Shown: piece after piece, positions 44,138 to 53,077 of the stretch
Layout: each line of letters starts with the position of its first letter
Numbering within the stretch: the stretch's first letter is position 1
From: Alkalihalobacillus pseudalcaliphilus
GTDB lineage: Bacteria; Bacillota; Bacilli; Bacillales; Bacillaceae_D
Assembly (NCBI RefSeq): GCF_028610675.1
Contig: NZ_JAQQWS010000015.1
Coordinates: 10,857 to 74,856, forward strand
DNA: 64,000 nucleotides
Direction of reading: 5' to 3'
The notes under the pieces: generated by a model
What the model saw: only the letters and a program-made list of their open reading frames with translations
The model's database searches: none
Told to the model about the DNA's origin: nothing
Program-made: the position numbers and the translations under genes

Positions 44138-45046
44138 TTAATTTACTTCATTCCATCCTCTACTTGATTCTAACGATTCTTTGATGAAACTCATCCACGT
44201 TGACATCGCTGAAAATAAGTAGCTCTCTTTCCTTCTTATCAATGCTAAATCCCAACGGATCACTGGTTCCAATACATCAATAGCTTTACATTGATAATGA
44301 CTTACATGCTCACAAAGCGTTTCGGGTAATATACAAATTCCATTACCTACCGAAACCATCTTCATCATAAAATCCCATTGTGTACTTTCTTGAATGATTT
44401 GAGGTTCAAAACCAGCTTGTATACAGGCATCGCGTACGCGGTCATACAAAGCAAATCCACGACTAAAGATAAGAAAACCCTCATTACTTAAATCTTTAAC
44501 ACATACTTGTTGTTTATTAGCTAGCCGATGATTATTTGATACAACCAGCTTCAGTTTACGCTCTATGATAGGTGTTACTTCTAAGCCATTATTCGTTATC
44601 GGTAAAATAGCTACCCCCATATCAAGCTGTCCGTCTAGAATTCTTTGCTCAACAATCCTTGAGCCTTCTTCCACAATTTCAAGCTCAATACCGGGGTACT
44701 GTTTTCTGAACATCGCAATCATTTTCGGAAAAAAACTAGAACCAATGACAGGTGGTAAGCCAAAGCGAATATGACCAGACTGTGCTTGGTGCTGCTCAGA
44801 AGCAACATGCATAAAATCTTCCATTTGCCTTAATAGCTTTTTCGCATAAGGAATAACCGCCTTTCCTTCGTTTGTCATATACAAATGTCTTGTTGAACGG
44901 TCAAACAAGCGAAATCCTAATTCATCCTCCATACCCTGAATAATCTTACTTAATGCCGATTGCGACAAATGTAAATCCTTACTTGCTTTCGAAAAGCTAA
45001 GATGTTCACATACTTTTAAAAAACAACGCACTTCTTTTATATCCAT
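44138..45046 (-). CDS. LysR-type transcriptional regulator
   Basis: Regulator of 302 residues. The N-terminal winged helix-turn-helix is DIKEVRCFLKVCEHLSFSKASKDLHLSQSALSKIIQGMEDELG, followed by a substrate-binding domain (GHIRFGLPPVIGSSFFPKMIAMF). ATG 45046 has GGAGG; a GTG four codons earlier overlaps it. It is divergent from the CoA-transferase operon and convergent to the transporter, so it probably activates the acid-degradation genes in response to a pathway metabolite. Confidence 0.92.
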   Translation of the reverse strand: MDIKEVRCFLKVCEHLSFSKASKDLHLSQSALSKIIQGMEDELGFRLFDRSTRHLYMTNEGKAVIPYAKKLLRQMEDFMHVASEQHQAQSGHIRFGLPPVIGSSFFPKMIAMFRKQYPGIELEIVEEGSRIVEQRILDGQLDMGVAILPITNNGLEVTPIIERKLKLVVSNNHRLANKQQVCVKDLSNEGFLIFSRGFALYDRVRDACIQAGFEPQIIQESTQWDFMMKMVSVGNGICILPETLCEHVSHYQCKAIDVLEPVIRWDLALIRRKESYLFSAMSTWMSFIKESLESSRGWNEVN

Positions 45047-45100
45047 CTTTACCTCCACAATTATTCCATTGAAGAATGATAGTTATCTTATTTATTCATT

Positions 45101-45127
45101 TTACTAATAGTAGAATTTTTAGTAAAG
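45101..45127. promoter_or_regulatory. Candidate LysR binding dyad
   Basis: TTTACTA (45101) and TAGTAAA (45121) form an inverted repeat in the divergent promoter, 55-80 bp from the LysR gene start. Confidence 0.45.
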
Positions 45128-45142
45128 TAGATCTTATATGAA

Positions 45143-45156
45143 GTAAACGCTTTCAA
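45143..45156. promoter_or_regulatory. Cre-like CcpA site upstream of the CoA-transferase operon
   Basis: AGTAAACGCTTTCA differs by one base from the site at 42608. Its position would repress the operon when preferred sugars are present. Confidence 0.6.
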
Positions 45157-45201
45157 TCTAACTTATTATATTTTTAAAAAATCGTTAAAGGAGTGCTGAT
45201 T

Positions 45202-45909
45202 ATGAGCTCAAAGCAAGCGAACTCAATGGAAGAACTCATCTCCGTTATTAAGGATGGAGATACCGTCATTGCTGGTGGTTTTGGTTTATGTGGCATCCCC
45301 GAAAAAGCCATTTTAGCTTTAGCTGAAAGCGGCGTAAAAGACTTAACATTCGTAAGTAACAACTGTGGTGTAGACGATTGGGGTCTCGGTCTACTTCTAG
45401 CTAACCGTCAAATTAAGAAAATGGTTGCTTCCTATGTTGGTGAAAATAAACTCTTTGAAACACAATTTCTCAATGGAGAATTAGAGGTCGAACTTGTGCC
45501 TCAAGGTACTTTAGCTGAAAGAATCCGAGCTGGTGGTGCCGGTATTCCTGGATTTTATACCCCGACCGGTGTAGGAACAAAAGTAGCTGAAGGAAAAGAA
45601 CTAAAAGAATTTAATGGTAAGACCTATGTTCTTGAAGAAGCGATTATCGGTGATGTTGCTCTTGTTAAAGCATGGAAGGGTGACACATTCGGCAATCTTA
45701 TTTATCGTAAAACAGCTCGAAACTTTAACCCATTAGCAGCTACTGCAGCCAAGATAACGATTGCTGAAGTGGAAGAAATCGTGGCACCTGGAGAACTAGA
45801 TCCGAACTTTATTCATACACCTAGCATTTATGTACAACATATTGTCCAAGGTGAAAACTATGAAAAACGAATTGAACGTAAAACAACTCGTCCAAAACAA
45901 GTGAATTAA
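45202..45909 (+). CDS. scoA: 3-oxoacid (acetoacetate-type) CoA-transferase subunit A
   Basis: Alpha subunit of 235 residues. The CoA-binding N-terminus GDTVIAGGFGLCGIPEKAI and the block GAGIPGFYTPTGVGT are characteristic. AAAGGAG precedes ATG 45202. It forms with the next gene a heterodimer that moves CoA from a donor such as succinyl- or acetyl-CoA to acetoacetate. The symbol follows the B. subtilis succinyl-CoA:3-oxoacid transferase; acetate CoA-transferase specificity is possible. Confidence 0.93.
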   Translation: MSSKQANSMEELISVIKDGDTVIAGGFGLCGIPEKAILALAESGVKDLTFVSNNCGVDDWGLGLLLANRQIKKMVASYVGENKLFETQFLNGELEVELVPQGTLAERIRAGGAGIPGFYTPTGVGTKVAEGKELKEFNGKTYVLEEAIIGDVALVKAWKGDTFGNLIYRKTARNFNPLAATAAKITIAEVEEIVAPGELDPNFIHTPSIYVQHIVQGENYEKRIERKTTRPKQVN

Positions 45910-45921
45910 GGAGGATAAGAC

Positions 45922-46581
45922 ATGTTAAAACCTCGTGAACGAATTATTAAGCGTGCAGCACAAGAGATTCAAGATGGTATGTATGTGAATTTAGGTATTG
46001 GTATGCCGACACTTTTAGCCAATGAAATTCCAGATGACATATCTGTTTTTCTACAATCAGAAAACGGCTTATTAGGTATTGGACCTTACCCTGTCGAAGG
46101 TGAAGAAGATCCTGACCTAATTAATGCTGGTAAGGAGACGGTGACGGCCCAAACAGGTGCTGCATTTTTCGATAATGCTGAGTCATTTGGTATGATCCGT
46201 GGTGGCCATATTGATCTAGCTATCTTAGGTGGTATGGAAGTTTCTGAACAAGGTGATTTGGCAAACTGGATGATACCTGGAAAAATGGTCAAAGGTATGG
46301 GTGGCGCGATGGACCTCGTTCAAGGAGCCAAACGCGTTATCGTCATTATGGACCATGTGAATAAAGCTGGAGAAGCAAAAGTGAAAAAGCAGTGTGACCT
46401 TCCTTTAACAGGTACAGAAGTGGTTAGCCGCTTAATCACTGACCGTGCTGTCTTTGACTTTACTGACAAAGGCATGATGTTAATCGAAATTCTTAGTGAC
46501 GAATCTGTAGAAGAAATTCGTTCGATTACAGAAGCCGAATTTACAGTGGCTGAGCATTTAGCTAAAGGAGTGAGCGAATAA
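45922..46581 (+). CDS. scoB: 3-oxoacid CoA-transferase subunit B
   Basis: Beta subunit of 219 residues carrying the catalytic glutamate in SENGLLGIGP, which forms the glutamyl-CoA thioester intermediate. IRGGHIDLAILGGMEVSEQGDLANW is conserved in the family. GGAGG precedes ATG, 12 bp after subunit A. It overlaps the thiolase start by one base (TAATG). Confidence 0.94.
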   Translation: MLKPRERIIKRAAQEIQDGMYVNLGIGMPTLLANEIPDDISVFLQSENGLLGIGPYPVEGEEDPDLINAGKETVTAQTGAAFFDNAESFGMIRGGHIDLAILGGMEVSEQGDLANWMIPGKMVKGMGGAMDLVQGAKRVIVIMDHVNKAGEAKVKKQCDLPLTGTEVVSRLITDRAVFDFTDKGMMLIEILSDESVEEIRSITEAEFTVAEHLAKGVSE

Positions 46582-47768
46582 TGGCTGAAAACGTTGTACT
46601 CGTTCAACCTGTTCGTACACCGATTGGTAGTTTCCTAGGTTCATTAAAAAGTGTATCTGCTATTGATTTAGGAGCTACAGTATTAAAAGAATCCATTACT
46701 CGCTCTGGTCTCGATGTCAATGAAATTGATGAAGTAATTATGGGTAACGTACTGCAAGCAGGCCTTGGTCAAAATCCAGCACGTCTATCTGCGATTAAAG
46801 CTGGTATCCCTGAATCCGTTCCCGCTATGACCATTAACAAAGTATGTGGTTCGGGCTTAAAAGCCATTCATCTAGCCACACAAGCCATTCTTGCTGGAGA
46901 TGCCGAGGTTGTTCTTGCCGGCGGAATGGAGAATATGAGTCAAGCTCCTTATCTAAGCTTAAATGCTCGTTCTGGCTTACGAATGGGCGATCAAAAGCTG
47001 GTTGATAGCATGGTGCATGACGGTCTTTCTTGTGGAATTAATCAATTTCATATGGGGATTACCGCAGAGAACCTTGTTGAAAAATATGAGTTAACGAGAG
47101 AAGAGCTTGATCATTTTTCTGCAGGAAGTCATCAAAAAGCAGCTTCAGCTCAGGAAAAAGGCATATTCAACGATGAAATCGTTCCTGTAACGATTCCTCA
47201 ACGTAAAGGCGATCCTATCGTCGTTTCCATTGATGAACATATTAAGCCACAAACGACTTCTGATAGTTTAAGCAAGCTACGTCCCGCTTTCAAACGTGAT
47301 GGTGGCTCAGTAACAGCTGGAAATGCTTCAGGAATCAACGATGGTGCTGCTTGTGTCATTGTCATGACAGAATCCAAAGCAAAAGCACTTGGATTAAAAG
47401 TGTTTGCTCGCATCATAAGTAATGCCTCTAGTGGTGTTGATCCAAAGATTATGGGTATAGGTCCCGTACCAGCTACTAAAAAAGCCTTAGAAAAAGCACG
47501 TTTAACTTTAGAAGACATAGACTTAATCGAAGCGAATGAAGCATTTGCTGCCCAAGCTTTGTCTGTTCAAAAAGAGCTACAATTTGATCAGGCCAAGTTA
47601 AATGTCAACGGTGGTGCCATTGCATTAGGTCACCCAATTGGTGCAAGTGGTGCACGTATTTTAGTGACGCTTTTACACGAAATGCAACGTCGTGAAAGCC
47701 ACTATGGCTTAGCTACGCTTTGTATCGGTGGTGGCCAAGGGGTTGCAACCGTTGTTGAAAAAGTATAA
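46581..47768 (+). CDS. Acetyl-CoA C-acetyltransferase (thiolase)
   Basis: Thiolase of 395 residues with catalytic C89 (NKVCGSG), H351 (GHPIGASG) and C381 (CIGGGQG). It cleaves acetoacetyl-CoA to two acetyl-CoA, completing the route transporter, CoA transfer, thiolysis. Translation is coupled to subunit B. The closest named homologues would be AtoB/MmgA-type biosynthetic-size thiolases. Confidence 0.95.
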   Translation: MAENVVLVQPVRTPIGSFLGSLKSVSAIDLGATVLKESITRSGLDVNEIDEVIMGNVLQAGLGQNPARLSAIKAGIPESVPAMTINKVCGSGLKAIHLATQAILAGDAEVVLAGGMENMSQAPYLSLNARSGLRMGDQKLVDSMVHDGLSCGINQFHMGITAENLVEKYELTREELDHFSAGSHQKAASAQEKGIFNDEIVPVTIPQRKGDPIVVSIDEHIKPQTTSDSLSKLRPAFKRDGGSVTAGNASGINDGAACVIVMTESKAKALGLKVFARIISNASSGVDPKIMGIGPVPATKKALEKARLTLEDIDLIEANEAFAAQALSVQKELQFDQAKLNVNGGAIALGHPIGASGARILVTLLHEMQRRESHYGLATLCIGGGQGVATVVEKV

Positions 47769-47775
47769 TCATCTA

Positions 47776-47818
47776 AAAGGAAAGGACCTTATCGTAGGTT
47801 CTTTCCTTTCCCTTTTTA
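47776..47818 (+). terminator. Terminator of the CoA-transferase/thiolase operon
   Basis: GGAAAGGACCT and AGGTTCTTTCC pair with one internal mismatch, followed by TTTCCCTTTTTA. Confidence 0.82.
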
Positions 47819-47833
47819 TACATTCATCCGACT

Positions 47834-48739
47834 CTATTTTCTTTTAAACTCCTTAATCACTTCTCGAAAAACATCGGGATAGTCTGTAAATAGACCATTC
47901 ACTCCCCAGTCTAAAGCCTGTAGCATGGCCTCGCGGTTATTAATTGTATAAGGGTGAATCTGCAAATGATGTTCTTTTACTGTTTGTACATACTGTTCAT
48001 CAATACGGTTAAAATTCGGACCGACACCAATCGCATATTGCTTAATTAACTCTAGTTCTTCATGAGCCCTCTCACCTAGTGTTGGCTGACTTAATAGTTG
48101 AACTAATGGTAAGTTCGGGTTCATCTCATGAATATTCAGCAAGCTTTCAGGAATAAAGGATTGGATAATCACTTTACTTGAACGACCATTTGCCCCTGTT
48201 AGTTTATATTTATCTAACAAGCGTAATAGCTCCTCCTCCATGCCCGGATAAAGGGTTGGTGATTTCGTTTCTATATAGTACAACGAAGATCGCCCATACC
48301 TTTGAAAAACCTCTTCCAACGTCGGTACTTGTAAGCCTACATACTCTGCCTTTGCTTTCTCTGGAAATCTAGCATTAAACCAAGAGCCTGCATCTAACTC
48401 CTTCATTTCAGCTAATGTCATATCCTTAACCGCACCACTCCCATTTGTCGTACGGTCTATCGTTGTATCGTGCATCGCAATAAGAACGCCATCCTTGGTC
48501 ATTTGTAAGTCTATTTCAATATAATCTGCTTTCATTTCTTCCCCTAAATCATAGGCAGCAAACGTATGCTCTGGAGCATAACCAGATGCTCCACGGTGTG
48601 CTACATTAATAATTTTCGAATCTGGATGAGGGTAACGTGATTCATCTCTTTTTTCTGCTGCGGCCTGTGTAGCAAACAAAGAAATAGCCATTCCAAATGC
48701 TAAAGTCACAATGCCTAGCTTCTTGAAACTCTTTTTCAT
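47834..48739 (-). CDS. glpQ: Secreted glycerophosphodiester phosphodiesterase
   Basis: GDPD of 301 residues that hydrolyses glycerophosphodiesters to glycerol-3-phosphate and an alcohol. A signal peptide (LAFGMAISLFATQAAA) indicates secretion. Catalytic motifs are HRGASGYAPEHT, EIDLQMTKDG and HDTTIDRTTNGSG, with YIETKSP as a further metal-binding segment. GGGAGATGAG precedes ATG 48739. It is a single gene; a PhoP-type promoter was not evident to me. Confidence 0.93.
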   Translation of the reverse strand: MKKSFKKLGIVTLAFGMAISLFATQAAAEKRDESRYPHPDSKIINVAHRGASGYAPEHTFAAYDLGEEMKADYIEIDLQMTKDGVLIAMHDTTIDRTTNGSGAVKDMTLAEMKELDAGSWFNARFPEKAKAEYVGLQVPTLEEVFQRYGRSSLYYIETKSPTLYPGMEEELLRLLDKYKLTGANGRSSKVIIQSFIPESLLNIHEMNPNLPLVQLLSQPTLGERAHEELELIKQYAIGVGPNFNRIDEQYVQTVKEHHLQIHPYTINNREAMLQALDWGVNGLFTDYPDVFREVIKEFKRK

Positions 48740-49074
48740 TCCTACTCATCTCCCTATTATTTAATTGAAACACCCTTGGCACTTCGTTAGAAGAATTAGC
48801 TAAGCCCGTTACCAATTCCTGCCTTTATTATGTGTTGATTAAAGTCCATTAATACGAACCATGTCTACATAGTCTCATACAGGACAGGTGCCCTATAACC
48901 ATTAAATAATGAGTGGATTTTAACTAGGTAATTATTATTTCCAAACTGCTTCAAACAAGTTCAAGCTTTTATAGTATGATGTTATAAATATAGAAGGAGT
49001 ATTTAAAATTCAATTCTTCAATAGACATCCAAAAAGGCAAAAGAAAGAAGTAACACTAATCGGAAGGAGAAATA

Positions 49075-49551
49075 ATGGATATATGTATCAGACTGGCTAA
49101 ACAAAGTGATTATGAGTTATTGTTACCTCTTTTTAAGCAGATTCATGAGGTCCACGTTTTCGTCAGACCAGATTTGTATAAAGAAAACGCTACCCCAGTC
49201 GAGCAACCGTTTTTCGAGAAGCAACTAATGGATGACAGTCAGCATATTTTCGTAGCCATGATCAACAAGCAAATAGTCGGTGTTGTTGTGACAAAGAAAG
49301 AAGAAGTCATTGAAAATACGTTTGTCAAAGCGAGAAGTGTACTATTTATCAAGAGCTTATGCGTGGCTGATACACATAGAAAAAACGGCATAGGGAAAAA
49401 GCTAATGACATACGTTTTTGATTTTGGAAAAAGCCTCAAAGTTGATAGTATCGAATTAGGAGTATCTGAACAAAATTCATCTGCGATAGATTTTTATCAC
49501 TCGATTGGCATGAAAACGAAAAGCAGAAAAATGGAAATCATTTTGGAATAA
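49075..49551 (+). CDS. GNAT family N-acetyltransferase
   Basis: Protein of 158 residues with the GNAT acetyl-CoA loop VADTHRKNGIGKKLM and the terminal strand motif ELGVSEQNSSAIDFYHSIGMK. Start ATG 49075 has GGAAGGAG. Substrate unknown. It is a monocistronic gene flanked downstream by repeats. Confidence 0.88.
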   Translation: MDICIRLAKQSDYELLLPLFKQIHEVHVFVRPDLYKENATPVEQPFFEKQLMDDSQHIFVAMINKQIVGVVVTKKEEVIENTFVKARSVLFIKSLCVADTHRKNGIGKKLMTYVFDFGKSLKVDSIELGVSEQNSSAIDFYHSIGMKTKSRKMEIILE

Positions 49552-49668
49552 AGCAATAACTTCACACAGCGACCCGAAAACAAAACAAATGACCCAAGAT
49601 TTCACCATCAAAACCTGAAAATTTCACTTTTTAACTAAAAATTTGACTAAAGAGTTTTTATTGATTAA

Positions 49669-49976
49669 CGGTTTTGAGGATTCTCATATTTAGCCGTAGC
49701 CCGCCGCTTTTTGGGAAATAGCTCGTAAGAGCAATCCCAAAAAGATTCAGCACACTACACAAACAGCCACCACCAACAAAAAAGAGAGAGTAGTCACTCA
49801 TCAGGATTCCTATCCAAATATCCAAGTGTTTTTGGACCGTTAGCCAAGTAAGCTTGGCTACTTCACGCATTTGCGTGAAGGTTTGAAAATCGAAATGAAC
49901 CTTAGACGAATTCATTCGTCTATTAGGTCATTTCGATTTTCAAAATAAGGTCCAAAAACAAAAAAAAGGAGTCAAC
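49669..49976 (+). repeat. Structured dispersed repeat, family 2, copy B
   Basis: About 308 bp, nearly identical to copy C at 50097; only a few single-base indels are visible (for example near 49699 and 49807). Hairpin 1 is CTTTTTGGGA/TCCCAAAAAG with GCTCGTAAGAGC at the tip. The cloverleaf is closed by TGTTTTTGGACC/GGTCCAAAAACA and holds the same three hairpins as copy A. TTGAT stands 12 bp before the shared start. Confidence 0.85.
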
Positions 49977-49989
49977 TTTTATATTATCA

Positions 49990-50095
49990 GCACTAACTTC
50001 CATACAAAGCCCACATGGCGAAACCCAGTTCACTTTTCCACTAATCAATATGAAAGTGCGGTTTTGCTCTTTAACTGGTGGCTTTTCATTCATAA
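49990..50095 (+). repeat. Mosaic of family 3 and family 1 end pieces between family 2 copies
   Basis: CACTAACTTCCATACAAAGC then CACATGGCGAAACCC resembles the family 3 left part (34017). GGTTTTGCTCTTTAACTGG then TGGCTTTTCATTCA (to 50093) is the family 1 right-end module in reverse. No coding potential. Confidence 0.6.
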
Positions 50096-50096
50096 A

Positions 50097-50405
50097 CGGT
50101 TTTGAGGATTCTCATATTTAGCCGTAGCCCCGCCGCTTTTTGGGAAATAGCTCGTAAGAGCAATCCCAAAAAGATTCAGCACACTACACAAACAGCCACC
50201 ACCAACAAAAAAGAGAGAGTAGTCACTCATCAGGATCCTATCCAAATATCCAAGTGTTTTTGGACCGTTAGCCAAGTAAGCTTGGCTACTTCACGCATTT
50301 GCGTGAAGGTTTGAAAATCGAAATGAACCTTAGACGAATTCATTCGTCTATTAGGTCATTTCGATTTTCAAAATAAGGTCCAAAAACAAAAAAAGGAGTC
50401 AACTT
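50097..50405 (+). repeat. Structured dispersed repeat, family 2, copy C
   Basis: Nearly identical to copy B, same orientation, 120 bp further on. The hairpins listed for copy B are fully conserved. After the element, ACTAACTTCCATACAAAAAG (shared terminal motif, inverted) runs into the terminator of the UbiB-type gene. Confidence 0.85.
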
Positions 50406-50434
50406 ATATAGATTATCAGCACTAACTTCCATAC

Positions 50435-50460
50435 AAAAAGGTCCTCAATAAATGAGAACC
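50435..50460 (-). terminator. Terminator of the UbiB-type gene
   Basis: On the minus strand GGTTCTC pairs with GAGGACC (one G-U) and is followed by TTTTTGTATGG: the T-tract is directly fused to the repeat terminal motif. Confidence 0.75.
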
Positions 50461-50465
50461 CCCTT

Positions 50466-52145
50466 TTAAAATCGACCAGAACGAAATATCGAGTATAACA
50501 ACCATAGAAACATTAACACAGCAATCCCAAAACCAATCTCAATCGCCGGAATATTCCAAAGCAACGAAGATTGCTGACTAATAGCCGAGCCAATAATCAA
50601 ACCAACCATAATAATACTAAAAGCCAAAAGTACAATTGCAAACGATAGCTGATTACTTACACGATCCAACTTATTCAAAAACAACACCGCTTTAGGAAAA
50701 ACAACCTCAATCGGAAACTTTCCATCCTTAAACAATGCCCGCGCCTCTTTTACGTACTGAGGACCCTCTTTCACAATCTCCATATATTCTCCCCAGTACT
50801 CAAACGAATCGCCCACAACCCGCTTAGGTCGATACCTCTCCATGATTAATTTCCTTCCAAATGGCTCCGCAATATCAATTATGCTTATCTCTGGATAAAG
50901 TCGTACAACTAATCCCTCCATCGTTAACAACGTCTTTCCTACTAACGTAAGATCAGCTGGAATTTGAATACCATGGTGATGAGCAACCGAAAATAAATCC
51001 GTAACAGCTTCTCCTAAACTTACTTGGCTAAGTGGTACATCATAATATTTGTCTCGTAATACATCAACATCTGCCCTTAATAAGTCATGATCAACACGAT
51101 CCGGAACAATCCCCATTTTCATAATGGCTTTAATGACCGCATTCGTATTCTGTTTCATCATACCAATTATCAAAGAGGCTAAATGGGATTTCATATCAGG
51201 AGTTAATCGACCAACCATACCAAAGTCCATCAAACCAATGATTTGGTTATCAAGAATCGTCATATTTCCAGGATGAGGGTCACTGTGGAAAAAGCCATCC
51301 ATTAGAATCTGTTTCATTACAGCTTCAACAATTCGTTCAGCTATTAATTCTGGATTAATCCCTTGTTCCACAAGCTGCTCATTATCAGAAATATGAATAC
51401 CTTCCATGTATTCCATCGTTAAGACTCTTTTTGATGAAAAATCCCAATAGACTTTAGGGATTTTTATGTAGTCTAAATCCTCCAGTTGTTTTTGCATTCT
51501 ACCGGCATTACGACCTTCATGAAAATAATCCAGCTCTTCTTTTAAAGCTTTAGAAAACTCATCAATAATATCAGCGACTTGATATTGAGCTGCCCAATCA
51601 AGTTTTTGCTCTGCTAGCTTTGCTAATTCTTTTAAAATTTCTATATCCGTTCTAACTTGTTTTTCAATATTGGGTCGTTGCACTTTCACAGCGACCGATT
51701 CTCCATTTTTTAATTCCGCATAATGCACCTGACCAATAGAAGCTGAACCACGTGGCTCCATCTCAAATTTTACAAAGACGTCCTCCAATTTTAATTCAAG
51801 CTCTTTTTCTATAATTAATTTTACTTCTTGAAAGGGAAAAGGTTTAACATGATCCTGTAGCTTTTCGAGTTCTTTAATAATATCAGCTGGAATAAGGTCT
51901 GGCCTAGTACTTGCAATTTGGCCAAGCTTCACAAAGGTGGGGCCTAATTCTTCTAAGAACAAACGAATTCGCTCACCGGTCGTTTTTTCATGATTATCTT
52001 TTCTATTCTTAGTAAATATCCTCTTTGGTAAAGATAAAACCTCGTGCAAACCTATTTCATTGACGATATAACCAAAACCATTGCGTGTAAAAGCAACTGC
52101 GATTTCTCGATATCTTTTCATATGTCGAAAACGTCTTTCAATCAA
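50466..52145 (-). CDS. ABC1/UbiB family protein kinase-like protein
   Basis: Protein of 559 residues of the AarF/UbiB family. The invariant LGPTFVKLGQIASTRPDLIP (KxGQ motif), the alanine-rich nucleotide loop PRGSASIGQVHYAEL, the DPHPGNM catalytic segment and DFGMVGRL metal site are present. Two C-terminal helices (SFAIVLLAFSIIMVGLIIG, IGFGIAVLMFLWLLYSIF) anchor it. The family supports isoprenoid quinone or lipid homeostasis; the target here is unknown. TTG 52145 follows GGAGG. It probably forms a unit with the phasin-like gene upstream. Confidence 0.9.
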   Translation of the reverse strand: MIERRFRHMKRYREIAVAFTRNGFGYIVNEIGLHEVLSLPKRIFTKNRKDNHEKTTGERIRLFLEELGPTFVKLGQIASTRPDLIPADIIKELEKLQDHVKPFPFQEVKLIIEKELELKLEDVFVKFEMEPRGSASIGQVHYAELKNGESVAVKVQRPNIEKQVRTDIEILKELAKLAEQKLDWAAQYQVADIIDEFSKALKEELDYFHEGRNAGRMQKQLEDLDYIKIPKVYWDFSSKRVLTMEYMEGIHISDNEQLVEQGINPELIAERIVEAVMKQILMDGFFHSDPHPGNMTILDNQIIGLMDFGMVGRLTPDMKSHLASLIIGMMKQNTNAVIKAIMKMGIVPDRVDHDLLRADVDVLRDKYYDVPLSQVSLGEAVTDLFSVAHHHGIQIPADLTLVGKTLLTMEGLVVRLYPEISIIDIAEPFGRKLIMERYRPKRVVGDSFEYWGEYMEIVKEGPQYVKEARALFKDGKFPIEVVFPKAVLFLNKLDRVSNQLSFAIVLLAFSIIMVGLIIGSAISQQSSLLWNIPAIEIGFGIAVLMFLWLLYSIFRSGRF

Positions 52146-52160
52146 GGAATCCCTCCTCTC

Positions 52161-52225
52161 TTTTGGATGAAAGTTAGTGCGAACATGGTGCGTTGCTCGT
52201 CGCTATCGAAAATTCATCATGGTAG
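52161..52225 (+). repeat. Truncated family 1 copy between the phasin-like and UbiB-type genes
   Basis: TTTTGGATGAAAGTTAGTGC followed by a GTGCGTTGCTCGTCGCTATC and GAAAATTCATCATGG segment matches the first hairpin region of family 1; the remainder is absent. Confidence 0.55.
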
Positions 52226-52264
52226 TTTTGTAAGGTTATCATGCCTTTATTCTACTTGGGTTGC

Positions 52265-52567
52265 TTACTTCGTGTATATTTCCTGTTCAAGTTTCTTTAC
52301 TCGTTCTTCAAGTGCTTGTACATCGTCCTTTGTGGCTACATCCCATTCTCTGAGTAGTTTTTTCATTTGCTCCATCATTTTAGAATCGAATTGCTCTTGT
52401 TTCTCAGTGCCTTTCGCCATAACATGATCCATAAATTCTTGAGACTCTTTTCTTGTTAGTTCACCCTTTTTCACTAAATCATCAAAAACCTTTTCTGCTT
52501 GCTCTTTGCTCGCAGCTGCTAAACCAAAACCTAACGCCATTCCTTTTTTGATTGCATCTCTCATCAT
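52265..52567 (-). CDS. Phasin-like coiled-coil protein
   Basis: A 100-residue, highly charged helical protein (KEQAEKVFDDLVKKGELTRKESQEFMDHVMAKG; VQALEERVKKLEQEIY) with the start MRDAIKKGMALGFGLAAAS typical of the polyhydroxyalkanoate-synthesis-regulator phasin-like family. AAGGAGG precedes ATG 52567. Such proteins often lie beside ABC1 kinases in Bacillaceae; the link is contextual, not mechanistic. Confidence 0.8.
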   Translation of the reverse strand: MMRDAIKKGMALGFGLAAASKEQAEKVFDDLVKKGELTRKESQEFMDHVMAKGTEKQEQFDSKMMEQMKKLLREWDVATKDDVQALEERVKKLEQEIYTK

Positions 52568-52774
52568 GAAATCCTCCTTAAAACTAATATTAACTTTATC
52601 ATTCCTTTCTTATAGCAAAAGTAAACGAATAATCAGCAATGGTTTCAATTTTTTCATAAACGACCGTTATTTTTCTCATATTCATTGTAAAATGTAAAAA
52701 GAATTTGACATGTATACCTCTCCCATGTAAACTAATAATGTAAAAAAGATTTGACATTAAGGAGTTGTTTAGAG

Positions 52775-53077
52775 ATGGACTGGATACTTATTCTTTTCTT
52801 TGCCGCTTTAGCCGTCGCCCTAACTATAATCATTTATACATTAACAACACTGCCACAATTAGGAGATGAGCGGAAAAATTTTATAAAAATGAAGGCACAA
52901 TCTTATTCATTTGGTGTTGTCATATTTTGTTTATGTTTCGAAGTAGTTCGCTCTCTTTATCAAAGTACGTTTGGCGCGGGCACCTATTCAAACATGAACC
53001 CTTTTACTTTCTTAGTCGCGATAAGTATTGTTTATTTAATTTCCCTCTTAATTGCAAAAAGGAAATACAGTGTTTAA
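52775..53077 (+). CDS. Small membrane protein paired with a Xre-type regulator
   Basis: About 100 residues with three hydrophobic segments (DWILILFFAALAVALTIIIYTL, SYSFGVVIFCLCFEVV, FTFLVAISIVYLISLLIA) and no recognised family. ATG 52775 is 10 bases after AAGGAG. Its stop overlaps the start of the regulator gene (TAATG), a common layout for Bacillus membrane protein/Xre pairs. Confidence 0.78.
   Translation: MDWILILFFAALAVALTIIIYTLTTLPQLGDERKNFIKMKAQSYSFGVVIFCLCFEVVRSLYQSTFGAGTYSNMNPFTFLVAISIVYLISLLIAKRKYSV

Noticed and set aside
48740..49074. Hidden small gene or RNA
   Set aside because: No convincing hairpin, frame with ribosome site or repeat match was found.
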